Source of the DNA: Rhodohalobacter barkolensis
GTDB taxonomy: Bacteria > Bacteroidota > Rhodothermia > Balneolales > Balneolaceae
Length of the DNA stretch: 64,000 nt
NCBI RefSeq assembly: GCF_002834295.1
Contig: NZ_PISP01000002.1
Span: 372,001 to 436,000 of the forward strand
Direction: 5' to 3'
Shown here piece by piece: positions 8,391 to 17,120 of this stretch. The notes beneath the pieces were generated by a model. The model saw only the letters and a program-made list of their open reading frames with translations. It was not told the origin of the DNA and searched no databases. How positions within the stretch are numbered: position 1 is the first letter of the stretch; the number at the start of each line of letters is the position of its first letter. Position numbers and translations under genes: made by a program.

Positions 8391-9140
8391 TTAAATCTTA
8401 TAGGTTTCTGCCAGGAATGAGAACCGGTGAGCGTTGGCCGAATCAAGGTTTGTTACGATCAGATCAAAAGGAACATTGGCTTGCAGATTTTGGGGCAAGA
8501 TGATGTCCATGTTTTGAAACTCATCGTTGATCTGTGAAACAAACACTTCCGGTTTGATGCGTACCTGGTCTTGGCGAAAACTCATCAGTAGTTGATTGTC
8601 TGCATCACTTGCCACCGAAATTCGGTAGAGACGAAGCGGATATGCGGGTAGAGCGACAGAGATCCGTTGGGCAGTTGCTCCGGCGGCCACTTCTTTGCTT
8701 ACAAATACAAACTCCGGATTAGGGAAGGGGAGGCCGCGATTCTGGTATTCCTCCTGTTTATGCTGCAAATGTGCATCATCATACCCCACAAGCTGAACAT
8801 TCACCGTATGTGCTTGGCTGTCGGTATTGGTGAGTGTGAGATACATCTCCGTGGAATCATCTATCGTAAACGCGCCTCTAAGTGATCGGTTCAGAAAGAG
8901 ATTTCGGATAGCTGCCAATTGAATGTTTTCAAATTTTGTGTCTTTCCCGTTGTTGAACTTGGCAGTTGCTAAAATTTTTGTCATAGAAGTTCCGGCAACG
9001 ATAAAGCGGTTCACTCCATATCGGCGGGAACTTAGTCCGGAAAAAGTAATAGTTCGGCTTTCTCCACCGGGTATTTCCACAGTTCGGGCCGGTGTAAAGT
9101 ATTGGGCTCCGTTTTCAATAAGTTGATCAATTTGATTCAT
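8391..9140 (-). CDS. Candidate major capsid protein, larger of an adjacent pair
   Basis: The start at 9140 (MNQIDQLIENGAQYF) is preferred to the upstream TTG at 9161. The 249 residues are almost entirely predicted beta strands with short turns, with no membrane segment or catalytic motif. One recurring pattern is a strand, a T/S-rich turn, then a strand (TFSGLSSRRYG; LTNTDSQAHTVNVQL; LIVTNLDSANAHRF). Two adjacent, unequal, all-beta proteins recall the two single-jelly-roll major capsid proteins of P23-77/SH1-type viruses. A double jelly roll is less likely at this size. No sequence family recognised. Confidence 0.45.
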   Translation of the reverse strand: MNQIDQLIENGAQYFTPARTVEIPGGESRTITFSGLSSRRYGVNRFIVAGTSMTKILATAKFNNGKDTKFENIQLAAIRNLFLNRSLRGAFTIDDSTEMYLTLTNTDSQAHTVNVQLVGYDDAHLQHKQEEYQNRGLPFPNPEFVFVSKEVAAGATAQRISVALPAYPLRLYRISVASDADNQLLMSFRQDQVRIKPEVFVSQINDEFQNMDIILPQNLQANVPFDLIVTNLDSANAHRFSFLAETYKI

Positions 9141-9225
9141 TTTCGTCGGCGTTAAAATCAAAGGTTAGGTAAAAGCCGGGCCGTGTTAGTCTGGCCCGGC
9201 AGTTACAATTGGTGTGCTGCAAGTT

Positions 9226-9861
9226 TTACCCTGCTGCTTGCTGCAAGCGGCGGTCGTAGGTTTGCAGTTGCTGGCCGTTCATCTGACCGAGATACAACTC
9301 AACTTCAAGGCCAAATCGGCCATATGTCCAGTCAGACTGTGCCGGGAAACTTCCATTATTGAAGAGCACTTCAACGGTAAAGCTCTCATTCGGCTCAAAG
9401 AAGAAGAGGTTGTCGATAGTACGCGGGCCGGTTGCCTGGAGGGTGATCAGCGATTCACTGATAGCACCAACGGGTGTGCCGCCATCGGCGATTGCAGCTA
9501 CCGCGGCTCGGGTTTGAGAGAAGTTCATATAGTCCTTCAATGGGTGAAGGATACGTTCTTCACGTCCACCGTTGGTTTCCACTTTGATCACCGCATCTTT
9601 GAGACGGTTCACAACGGCTACCGGATCGATGTTATCTGCAGACTTGATCAGTTGCAGCGTACAATCAACCGACATGGCAAGAACTACGTGATTTTTCGCG
9701 CCCGGAAGCGGATTGTTCACGTAATTGTTGTCGGGATCATTCGGGGTAGGCGAAGGGGTGAAGAGACTCAATTTTGATGTATTGCCATCAATGGCTCTTC
9801 GGTCGTATCGGCGAAGCACTTCAACGCCTGCTGGTAAGGGTACTTTTGCTTTAAAAGACAT
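9226..9861 (-). CDS. Candidate major capsid protein, smaller of an adjacent pair
   Basis: This 211-residue protein is rich in beta strands, with one central helical stretch (VVNRLKDAVIKVE). The segment GPRTIDNLFFFEPNESFTVE in the C-terminal third resembles capsid jelly-roll strands around a proline turn. No membrane segment. It stands 85 bases upstream of the larger candidate, separate from the tightly overlapped genes, as expected for highly expressed capsid genes. Assignment rests on fold impression and position, so it is tentative. Confidence 0.45.
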   Translation of the reverse strand: MSFKAKVPLPAGVEVLRRYDRRAIDGNTSKLSLFTPSPTPNDPDNNYVNNPLPGAKNHVVLAMSVDCTLQLIKSADNIDPVAVVNRLKDAVIKVETNGGREERILHPLKDYMNFSQTRAAVAAIADGGTPVGAISESLITLQATGPRTIDNLFFFEPNESFTVEVLFNNGSFPAQSDWTYGRFGLEVELYLGQMNGQQLQTYDRRLQQAAG

Positions 9862-9951
9862 GGTTGTTCCTTTTAGTCTTAGGTTTCAGTTTGCCCCAAC
9901 AACCTGAAATCCTTTACCGGGCTGTTCCCCAACAACCTGTCTTTTGATGTA

Positions 9952-10602
9952 TTATGGTGTCCAGACTTCTCCGGATTCGTAGCCGCTGTATCCTTCAAAA
10001 TCACCAAGCATGTTACTCGGAGTCGACATCGTATCGAATCCGGCGGTCAATGCTTTTTGAGTGACTTTGGAACCGGTGGCACCGGGAAGATCTATTTTGG
10101 CAATAGCATTGCCTTTCTGGTCATATAAAAGTCCATCTTCTTTGACAATTAAGTCGGTCGCACCCAGATTGGCATCTGCCATACTTCCATCTTCATTGCC
10201 TCCTATAAACTTATCACTGGCTCTATTTACTGAGGCCAAGACCATACCGCCTGCCACACCCTGGGCAATGGCGTTATTTTTACTTGCAAACATGCTGGTA
10301 AGAATACCGCCCACTGCTGGGCCTGCAATCAGTACAGTTTCTTTCATGGACTGGTTAAGGCCGGTTTTCTTCAAACCAACACTAATCATTTTTACAACAC
10401 CGGTGCTTGCAAGTGCAGCAAGTCCGTATTGCAGAAACAGATTCTTTCCTGTGGAAACAAAATCGCTCGGATTCTTTCGCTTTGAAGTGTACCGGCCTTT
10501 TTTATTTCGCTTTCGCTTTGTTCGTGCCATCTTCTTTTGTGGTTTTTTATGAGGGTTTTGGATTACTAATTCTGCTGGATTTTTCGCGTAAACTGTTGCC
10601 AT
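9952..10602 (-). CDS. Basic, hydrophobic phage structural protein
   Basis: This 216-residue protein starts with a strongly basic stretch (residues 18-43, many Lys/Arg, e.g. KKMARTKRKRNKKGRYTSKR), followed by hydrophobic segments at about 57-72 and 88-130 rich in Gly/Ala. The rest is soluble and acidic. A basic N-terminus with membrane segments would suit a protein tying the genome to an internal membrane. An internal ATG at 10530 is a possible alternative start. No family recognised. Confidence 0.5.
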   Translation of the reverse strand: MATVYAKNPAELVIQNPHKKPQKKMARTKRKRNKKGRYTSKRKNPSDFVSTGKNLFLQYGLAALASTGVVKMISVGLKKTGLNQSMKETVLIAGPAVGGILTSMFASKNNAIAQGVAGGMVLASVNRASDKFIGGNEDGSMADANLGATDLIVKEDGLLYDQKGNAIAKIDLPGATGSKVTQKALTAGFDTMSTPSNMLGDFEGYSGYESGEVWTP

Positions 10603-10665
10603 TTGCGAACTCCTACTATGGTTTCTGTTTAGGCCCGAAGTACGGGCCGGTCGTTCGTACGTTCA

Positions 10666-13600
10666 TTAGTTTAACAGCCCCCTGGCATCCCAATCAATAT
10701 TTCCGATGATGAGCACATCACCTTTCACTATGGCCGGTCGTTTCCCTTCATCAAATTCGTGAACATAGTGATTCACCTTGCCTTTATGATCACCTTCCTG
10801 GATCACTTTATCCGAGGCGTACCAAATTGCTTTTGCCGTTCCAACCGGTACGGATTTTTCCTCAACCGGCAGATCAATTTTGTAATCAATCTCACTGGCG
10901 TTGTAGTTGTGAAACTCTTCAAAATCTTCAACGGCCCGGCGGCTGGTTACTTTGTTCTTCACCTGCTGGACACGATATTCAGGGATAATGAACAGTTTAT
11001 CTTTGCTCAAAAAGGTTGGGAATTTACCCGATAGCTCTTTGGTCGTACGCCCCTGTTCAATCGTGATCTTTTCCGTGATTCCCATATAGGATAACGGGCC
11101 GTTCACTCGCAGATCGGCAAACAGATCCATCGTGGGAGTCTCCTCCCGGTTTGGTAGGAACCGTTTGGCAGTTTTTCGGAAAATCTCCCGTTTTCCGGAA
11201 TCCACGTGCTTGGTGTAAACCTTATCTTTTCGCTTGCTGGTGATGATATACTTTTCATCTTCGTAGTAGTCGCGAATGATATCACCTTTGCCAAACTCTT
11301 CCGGGGTATAGAGTTTTATGATATGCTCCGGCGGATTTTTTCGATCCACAAATGCCGCCTTGAACGCTTCCGGCTGGGAAGTTGCTTCAATCGGATTGAA
11401 CAGATCCTCTCTGCCTTTAATGTGATCCACATATACGCGGAATCCGTCCCGGATCGCTTTTTGTGTTTTTGCAGCTATCAGGAACCGCGCTAAATCTTGC
11501 CCTTGCTGGCTGTGTGTTTTAGCACCGTCAAACATATCCTGGCTGCTCATGACATCTTCCACAGAGTCGAACGCATCGTTGCGCGTGATCTCGGCAGTGA
11601 TACTTACCGCTTCCCGTAATGGAATCCGAATATCTCCATCCTGGTTGATCAGCGGAATAATGCTGCCGAAACTTCGCTCAATTCCGGCCTGAATGGTTCG
11701 CGGATTGTCCAGGAAGTCTCGGAGTGCGGTTTTGTGTTCGTCCGAATCAAAAATGATTCCGGTTAAAACAGATCGCAGAAACTCTTTTCCATCACTGGTA
11801 AGCTCGTTTTTCTCGATCAGTCCGGTACGATCCAAATCTTTCACCTGGTCAAATATTTGAATGCCAATATCATCAATAATGGTTCCAATGGTTTCGCCCT
11901 CGCTGCTGCCAATGATTCGCCCAATGGCTTGAAGCTGGGAGGCTTTTAGTCCGCGGATCATCGCTTTGGCCTGGTCGATCCGGTTCATTTTTGCCTGGCT
12001 GGTGTCCACGATGTTACCCAATCGGATTGCTTCTTCATCGTCCACATCCAACATGCGAACCAAAACCGGTTTGCTCATTGCGGTTACATCCGATTCAGAA
12101 AAACCAAATTCATCGGCGTTATCGGCTAAAAACTGCTTGTACCTGCTGCCGCTTTTCTCAATCTCATCGTAGGCAATTTTAAGTGCGATGGATCGTCCGT
12201 TCCCCTGGATTACCATTCCATCGGCGGTTGTAACCGGTGCGCCGTGGAATGCCAAGTTTCCACGGGTGATACTGTCGGGGTTGAGATTTTTAGCGATAAA
12301 CTTAGGCTGTGCACAAAGATTGTCCAGACTTCGATCTCTCGGCTGGCCGCGGCTGATTCGATGCTTTGAATTTGCGCTGCAATCTTTGTTGTGGGAAGCA
12401 GTGAGGTCTGCTGCTTCAATCAGTTGATAATGGCCGTTGTGCTTCTCTGATCCATCCGCTTTGAAGTCAACCGGTACTTTTTTACCAATTTTTCCAAAAG
12501 TTGATTTTGTTTTGTCCGGTGCCGGTTCTTCGGAAAATTCTTTCTGAATCTGACCGTTATTGGCGGTCTTATCCCAATCTTTGAGCAGCATCATTCGCTC
12601 CTCGTAATTGTGAACAATGGTATTTCCATCTTTCCGGCTGCCAACATGCTCTGCATACTTCACCCATTTGGCACCGGCCACATCAACCACTTCATCTACT
12701 TTGATTCGCTTGCCTTTGAGCATATATTTTTCTCCGGCTTCCGGAGGAATGGTTGAACCGGTAGGCTCTTCAATGCCGCGGATCTCTCCAAGAGTTTTGG
12801 GAGTCCAGTGCATATCCAGATCAACGTCTGCATTGACTAACTCTCGCAGATCCATATAACCAAGCTCGCCGCCGTCATTGTATAGATCGGCCAAACCAAA
12901 GACTCGTTCGGCCTCATTGCCCGGCGTTCCTTTCTCTGTGATATACCAATCGGCTCCACCTTTAAAGTAGTGCAAATAGGCAACGGCCTGATCACCTTTG
13001 CCGTCCTGTTCGTAGAGTTCTGGCATAGATTGGATCGTTTGGTTCAGCTTTTGAACAATATCCTCATAGGCTGAACCCTCTTCTCCTTTCAGGTAATCGC
13101 GAACCGTATTGTATTGAGAGTTGGAAAAGAAAGGTTTTAGCTTTTGAAGCGTATTGGCAGTCGTTTCTACTTTATCTGCTGGTTCACTCTCTATTTCGGT
13201 TGTAGGTTTTTCGGGCTGATCGGTCAGTGATAAATTTTTCAAATAGGCCGGTACTCTTTCTTCATCCCGGTCAAGAATGTAATCGGCGGCTTCCTGGGCC
13301 CGGCTCGATGCACGGAAAAAGAACCGGTTATCCTCTTCGAGTTGTTTTAACAGACGCGCTCTGAATCCTTGAAGGTAGGCGGTACTGTTATCTATGGTGT
13401 GGAAGAGGATACCGGATTCACTGCACAGGAAGGTCGCTCCCAACTCAGCAATAAGTTCTTCAAAATTGTACTTCTCATCTCCAAATCGGCTGCCAAATTC
13501 CCGGTTCAGCCGGGAGGAGTGGCCGGTTGAGTGAACACCTTCATGAAATAGAGTAGAATAATACTCCTGCTCAGAATTAAAGCTTTCCGGAACCGGCATG

Positions 13601-15033
13601 TTGATATGGTCTGTAACCGGCTGATAAAATGCACTCTGTTCCTGGTGGCGAACTTCCGGAGCGTTGGGGAAATGCTCCCAAATGGCCTCTGCAATCTGAA
13701 TCTTTTGAAATTCAGGTCGTTCAATATTCTCATTTTTTGGCAGCTCTCCCCAATCGATTTCATCAATATCGGAAGCGTGAAACACATTGTAGTATTTCAG
13801 GATGGGCACGTACCAATTTTCAGCCTGGCTTAACAGCTCTTCAAGGGTATTCGGGTTTGGAGTAGCGTAGGGGATGTCGTCTCTCCAAACGGTTCTGTTG
13901 TTACCAAGAATACTGTCGGCATTGTCGGTTAACCACTTTTTGAACTTATCTAAAGAGTAGGTGCCATACTCCAGTTTGGGATCACTCTGCTCGTAGGAAA
14001 ACAGCTGTACGAAATAGACAACTTCGTTTCCTTTGCTTCCCTTTTTGACTTTCCCACCTAATCGCTGCACCTGTTTGAAGGTGAGAAAGTAGGGGTTGTC
14101 AAACTTTCGCATCACAAGTTTTTCGCCGTCCCACTCGGTGTTGAGCATAAAGAAGTTAATTCCCCGGTACGGTTTTTTGCTGACAAAATTTGTTGCAACC
14201 ATACCGCTACCCAAACCGGAACCTTTCCAGGGCTTATGCCAGGGAAGTTCACCGGCGTTTTCAATCGTAGCAATCACCCGGTCGGTAATCATCTGGTAGA
14301 TTTCATCAGGGGAAACGGCCTTGTTTTCCCTAATGGGATCTTCTACATCTGCCGGGTTTTCGATCAATTCCAGTCCGTGTAGATCCTCTTTATTCACTCC
14401 GGGATTATTTCGAACAGGCAGATGATTATCGGTTGGATTGGATCTTTCTTCGGCTTCAAAGGTTACGTCAAACTCTTTCGGGGTATCTGCAAAACGATTC
14501 TTTGTGGTTTGAGCAACTCCATCCTGAACTTGCAGCACCGTATCAGGCATGTGAATAAGGTAGCTGTTCCCTTTAAAATCACCGGTCTTTGTCGCATGAA
14601 GGATATACAGAAACGCTACTCCGTTCTGCTTGCAGAAGTCATGAAACGCCTCCATATCGGAAACTTTAATATGGCTCATGCTTGCAGAGTCGAAAATACA
14701 GAATTTAGCTCCGCTGTATTTAATGGCAGACTTTAGATCTTCCATTCCGTCAAAGTCGGTTACATATAGATCCGGGTGTTCCGCTTTCAGACGCTTAATC
14801 TTATTCTGCATGGAAGGCCCGGCACCCTCTTCACTGCTGCAGTAGATCCCTTTGCCCAGGGTATTTGCCAATACCCAGGCAAGATCTACCGCAACGGTAC
14901 TTTTTCCGGAACCGGCAGGGCCCCAAATGGCCATCGAGAAATTTTCGGGCAGCTTACCCAGTACCGTTGCATACGGCTCCGGCAGTGTAATTCCGGTAAA
15001 TTCTTTTTTGGCAAGTTCTTTACTACTAATCAT
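10666..15033 (-). CDS. 1455-residue polyvalent protein: RecA-like ATPase, ArdC-like domain, zincin, DdrB/ParB-like domain
   Basis: Several domains are visible in order. (1) Residues about 15-230: RecA-type ATPase with Walker A GPAGSGKST (38-46) and Walker B-like CIFDSAS. (2) About 245-440: ArdC N-terminal (DUF1738-like) ssDNA-binding domain (LPWHKPWKGSG, YRGINFFML). (3) About 450-610: zincin metallopeptidase with HEGVHSTGH near 497. (4) About 860-1010: DdrB/ParB-like domain (VIQGNGRSIALKIA; DTSQAKMNRIDQAKA). (5) A C-terminal substrate-like tail. This matches the 'polyvalent proteins' described by Iyer, Aravind and colleagues, thought to enter the host with phage DNA and counter defences. The ATPase could alternatively serve packaging. 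Overlaps the next gene upstream by 4 bases. Confidence 0.75.
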   Translation of the reverse strand: MISSKELAKKEFTGITLPEPYATVLGKLPENFSMAIWGPAGSGKSTVAVDLAWVLANTLGKGIYCSSEEGAGPSMQNKIKRLKAEHPDLYVTDFDGMEDLKSAIKYSGAKFCIFDSASMSHIKVSDMEAFHDFCKQNGVAFLYILHATKTGDFKGNSYLIHMPDTVLQVQDGVAQTTKNRFADTPKEFDVTFEAEERSNPTDNHLPVRNNPGVNKEDLHGLELIENPADVEDPIRENKAVSPDEIYQMITDRVIATIENAGELPWHKPWKGSGLGSGMVATNFVSKKPYRGINFFMLNTEWDGEKLVMRKFDNPYFLTFKQVQRLGGKVKKGSKGNEVVYFVQLFSYEQSDPKLEYGTYSLDKFKKWLTDNADSILGNNRTVWRDDIPYATPNPNTLEELLSQAENWYVPILKYYNVFHASDIDEIDWGELPKNENIERPEFQKIQIAEAIWEHFPNAPEVRHQEQSAFYQPVTDHINMPVPESFNSEQEYYSTLFHEGVHSTGHSSRLNREFGSRFGDEKYNFEELIAELGATFLCSESGILFHTIDNSTAYLQGFRARLLKQLEEDNRFFFRASSRAQEAADYILDRDEERVPAYLKNLSLTDQPEKPTTEIESEPADKVETTANTLQKLKPFFSNSQYNTVRDYLKGEEGSAYEDIVQKLNQTIQSMPELYEQDGKGDQAVAYLHYFKGGADWYITEKGTPGNEAERVFGLADLYNDGGELGYMDLRELVNADVDLDMHWTPKTLGEIRGIEEPTGSTIPPEAGEKYMLKGKRIKVDEVVDVAGAKWVKYAEHVGSRKDGNTIVHNYEERMMLLKDWDKTANNGQIQKEFSEEPAPDKTKSTFGKIGKKVPVDFKADGSEKHNGHYQLIEAADLTASHNKDCSANSKHRISRGQPRDRSLDNLCAQPKFIAKNLNPDSITRGNLAFHGAPVTTADGMVIQGNGRSIALKIAYDEIEKSGSRYKQFLADNADEFGFSESDVTAMSKPVLVRMLDVDDEEAIRLGNIVDTSQAKMNRIDQAKAMIRGLKASQLQAIGRIIGSSEGETIGTIIDDIGIQIFDQVKDLDRTGLIEKNELTSDGKEFLRSVLTGIIFDSDEHKTALRDFLDNPRTIQAGIERSFGSIIPLINQDGDIRIPLREAVSITAEITRNDAFDSVEDVMSSQDMFDGAKTHSQQGQDLARFLIAAKTQKAIRDGFRVYVDHIKGREDLFNPIEATSQPEAFKAAFVDRKNPPEHIIKLYTPEEFGKGDIIRDYYEDEKYIITSKRKDKVYTKHVDSGKREIFRKTAKRFLPNREETPTMDLFADLRVNGPLSYMGITEKITIEQGRTTKELSGKFPTFLSKDKLFIIPEYRVQQVKNKVTSRRAVEDFEEFHNYNASEIDYKIDLPVEEKSVPVGTAKAIWYASDKVIQEGDHKGKVNHYVHEFDEGKRPAIVKGDVLIIGNIDWDARGLLN

Positions 15034-15428
15034 TTTTTACGCTTTTGAAGAATGATTGCTGTAATGGCCGCACCGGTCAATCCGCCAATCATAAAGCCGG
15101 GCAGATTGTTTTTCGTGCGTTCGGAAAAGGTGTATTGAATTCGTTCGATCTGTTCAGAAGCAATGGTTTTCATCACTTTTTGAACATCTACCTGGTCGAA
15201 ATAAGAGTCGATCTGTGATTTATTGGCCCGGTACTCATTTCGTAGTGCTTCATTGTCCTGGGCTAAATCGGAAAGAATGATTGTTTCGGTTATCCAGGAA
15301 CCGCGATTGCGGCTGGTAAGCTTATCCACCTGACGGGCGATAAAATCAATAAAACCACTTCCGGAATCTCCAAGAGTTTCGGAAATGATCTGTGCATCTT
15401 CGATCTCTATACTCTTTGATCCTATCAT
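15030..15428 (-). CDS. Phage membrane protein, C-terminal anchor
   Basis: This 132-residue protein has a soluble helical N-terminal part (coiled-coil-like, residues 60-105) and one C-terminal transmembrane segment FMIGGLTGAAITAIILQ ending in KRKK. It overlaps both neighbours by 4 bases, so it is translated with them. Function not recognised; it belongs to the set of single-anchor membrane proteins of this operon. Confidence 0.55.
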   Translation of the reverse strand: MIGSKSIEIEDAQIISETLGDSGSGFIDFIARQVDKLTSRNRGSWITETIILSDLAQDNEALRNEYRANKSQIDSYFDQVDVQKVMKTIASEQIERIQYTFSERTKNNLPGFMIGGLTGAAITAIILQKRKK

Positions 15429-16108
15429 CTGTTAGCTGCTTTTTTTACCACTTGACGAACCGCTCCGCTATTCAACACAAGGAAATAACCCGTTACCCCA
15501 ACGGCGGCCAGGGCCGTAACTGTAAGCAGGGTTTTTCGCACATCGGCAAAGGCCGGTTGAATCATCGTGAACAGATTCGATTGATCTTCATGCTGTATGA
15601 TTCCGGCGTTCTCCAGGGTTTTTTGATCATCCGAAAACCTCATGTGCTGCGATATGGCAATCGGTTCAAGTTTTCCGTCTTTCACATCTTGGAGTGTCGT
15701 TTGATCAGAAAACCATTCGGTTGATCCCCCTGGATATAACTCAAATTGAACATAATCATCGGTTCCTGGACGGAATACCGGATCGAACTGTATCATAGCG
15801 CTGCCTCGACAGTTCGAGAATGCATCCGTACGAATGAACCCGCCGCCTAAAATCTGATTGTTATACTTACCATGTCCGCGGACAGCTACAAAGGCATCCA
15901 AGCAGGCAAATGGTGTGCGAAACAGGGCAGGGCCGCCGGTCTTGTAGGTTTGAACTTGAACACGAACCGAAAACGGTACTCCAGATGGAGGCATACCTCG
16001 GGCCGGAATACGCTCAATAATGCGAACATCGGCGTAGTCGCTGCTAATGGCATCTGATAGTCCTGAATCCGATAAAAACGGTTGCGATATGTTTGGAAGG
16101 CTGCCCAT
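15425..16108 (-). CDS. Beta-rich protein with C-terminal membrane anchor
   Basis: This 227-residue protein has residues 30-150 rich in beta strands (VPFSVRVQVQTYKTGGPALF; DDYVQFELYPGG) and may form a compact ectodomain. The C-terminus has a transmembrane segment (LLTVTALAAVGVTGYFLVL) and a basic tail (KKAANR). No family recognised. A beta ectodomain on an anchor suits a minor capsid-to-membrane linker. Confidence 0.5.
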   Translation of the reverse strand: MGSLPNISQPFLSDSGLSDAISSDYADVRIIERIPARGMPPSGVPFSVRVQVQTYKTGGPALFRTPFACLDAFVAVRGHGKYNNQILGGGFIRTDAFSNCRGSAMIQFDPVFRPGTDDYVQFELYPGGSTEWFSDQTTLQDVKDGKLEPIAISQHMRFSDDQKTLENAGIIQHEDQSNLFTMIQPAFADVRKTLLTVTALAAVGVTGYFLVLNSGAVRQVVKKAANR

Positions 16109-16371
16109 TAAAACAAAATTCGTTTGGTTAACATGGCACCGGCCACCGCTAATATTACGGCACCGGTTAGGTTGGAATAGTCTTTCACTCTATCCGGTAA
16201 AAGGTTTTGCTTTGGCTGTGGATCGGTTTGCGATTCGTTAGATGTTGGCTGCTCCCCGCGAATCTTCTGGATTTCGTTGTAGATCTCCTCTCCCGCTTCC
16301 AGGAAGCGTTCCAATCTGCTGCCGGTCGGCTGATCAATCGGCTCAGTATGTAACACCGGTAGTTGAGACAT
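16108..16371 (-). CDS. Small phage membrane protein
   Basis: This 87-residue protein has a polar N-terminal half with helix-forming sequence (RLERFLEAGEEIYNEIQKI) and a C-terminal transmembrane segment (GAVILAVAGAMLT) ending KRILF. Its start overlaps the stop of the following 58-codon gene by one base, and its own stop overlaps the next gene. Function unknown. Confidence 0.5.
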   Translation of the reverse strand: MSQLPVLHTEPIDQPTGSRLERFLEAGEEIYNEIQKIRGEQPTSNESQTDPQPKQNLLPDRVKDYSNLTGAVILAVAGAMLTKRILF

Positions 16372-16547
16372 TAGTCCTTCTTTCGTCTTTTTGTGATCAT
16401 CATTAATGTTGCTACACCGGCAATGATCCAGGGCAGATGATCTTTGTTGATCCGGATGAAGTTTCGATCTTCCGGGCTGTCTGTTTCACGATTTAGAATT
16501 CGCTCACAAGCTGACTCGCCGAGTGGTTGAATCTTAACAGTCTGCAT
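16371..16547 (-). CDS. Very small membrane protein of 58 residues
   Basis: ATG at 16547 and TAA at 16371-16373. The start overlaps the upstream gene's TGA and the stop overlaps the downstream ATG, each by one base, so the operon is unbroken and the frame is very likely real. Residues 38-51 (LPWIIAGVATLMMIT) form one transmembrane segment, followed by KRRKKD. It fits the operon-wide pattern of C-terminal helix plus basic tail. Confidence 0.65.
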   Translation of the reverse strand: MQTVKIQPLGESACERILNRETDSPEDRNFIRINKDHLPWIIAGVATLMMITKRRKKD

Positions 16548-17119
16548 CACTTCTTCTTTTTATTGGTTAGCAGATATGCGATTGTCCCGCCTCCAACAAC
16601 CAGGGAGCCAATCAGAAATGGATTTTTGATAAATCCACCGTAACCCGCCTGAACAGTTTGTTGGCCGTTATCGGATGATTGCTGTTGTTCTGCGGCCTTG
16701 GACTCCTGCTCACGCTGGGCAATCAACTGTGGGAGCCTGTCCAGGAATTGTTGATCTCCCGGCGAAACATTCTTGTGTTTACAATCCCTGCCACCTAAGT
16801 AAAAGTGAGCCATATTGGTTGGCGTTGGCTGAACATTCGATTCCATTCCACGCACTAAATCTCTCATATCGGTTGGAGTGAGGTACGTTGAAATGGCCTC
16901 TGCGATCTGCTGCTTTTGCTGTTTTTGAGCGGAACTGCAACTGGAACCACCAAAGAGGCCACTCACAGAGTTAAAAACACTTGCCGCGGTGGTAATGATT
17001 GTTCCCGGATCTGCTCCAAGTCCATCACTCATGCCGCAATCCGGGCAGCCAAGTTCACTGTTTTGAAAACCCGATTTTCGCAGTTCTAACGTTTCGTTTT
17101 GTCCGAGGAAAGCACCCAT
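16547..17119 (-). CDS. Phage protein with Gly/Ala region and C-terminal anchor
   Basis: This 190-residue protein has an N-terminal CPDCGM and a hydrophobic stretch near residues 33-52 (GTIITTAASVFNSVSGLFGG). A Gln-rich helical middle follows, with FYLGGRDCKHK near 106-116. The C-terminal transmembrane segment (FLIGSLVVGGGTIAYLL) ends in TNKKKK. No family recognised. Confidence 0.5.
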   Translation of the reverse strand: MGAFLGQNETLELRKSGFQNSELGCPDCGMSDGLGADPGTIITTAASVFNSVSGLFGGSSCSSAQKQQKQQIAEAISTYLTPTDMRDLVRGMESNVQPTPTNMAHFYLGGRDCKHKNVSPGDQQFLDRLPQLIAQREQESKAAEQQQSSDNGQQTVQAGYGGFIKNPFLIGSLVVGGGTIAYLLTNKKKK

Positions 17120-17120
17120 A

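Noticed and set aside
9214-9777. Long plus-strand frame opposite the smaller capsid candidate
   Set aside because: It is the complement of a well-supported minus-strand gene in an unbroken operon.
10666-15033. ParB-like domain as a plasmid partition protein
   Set aside because: It is embedded in a multi-domain chain with no ParA gene nearby; the DdrB/ParB-like polyvalent context explains it better.
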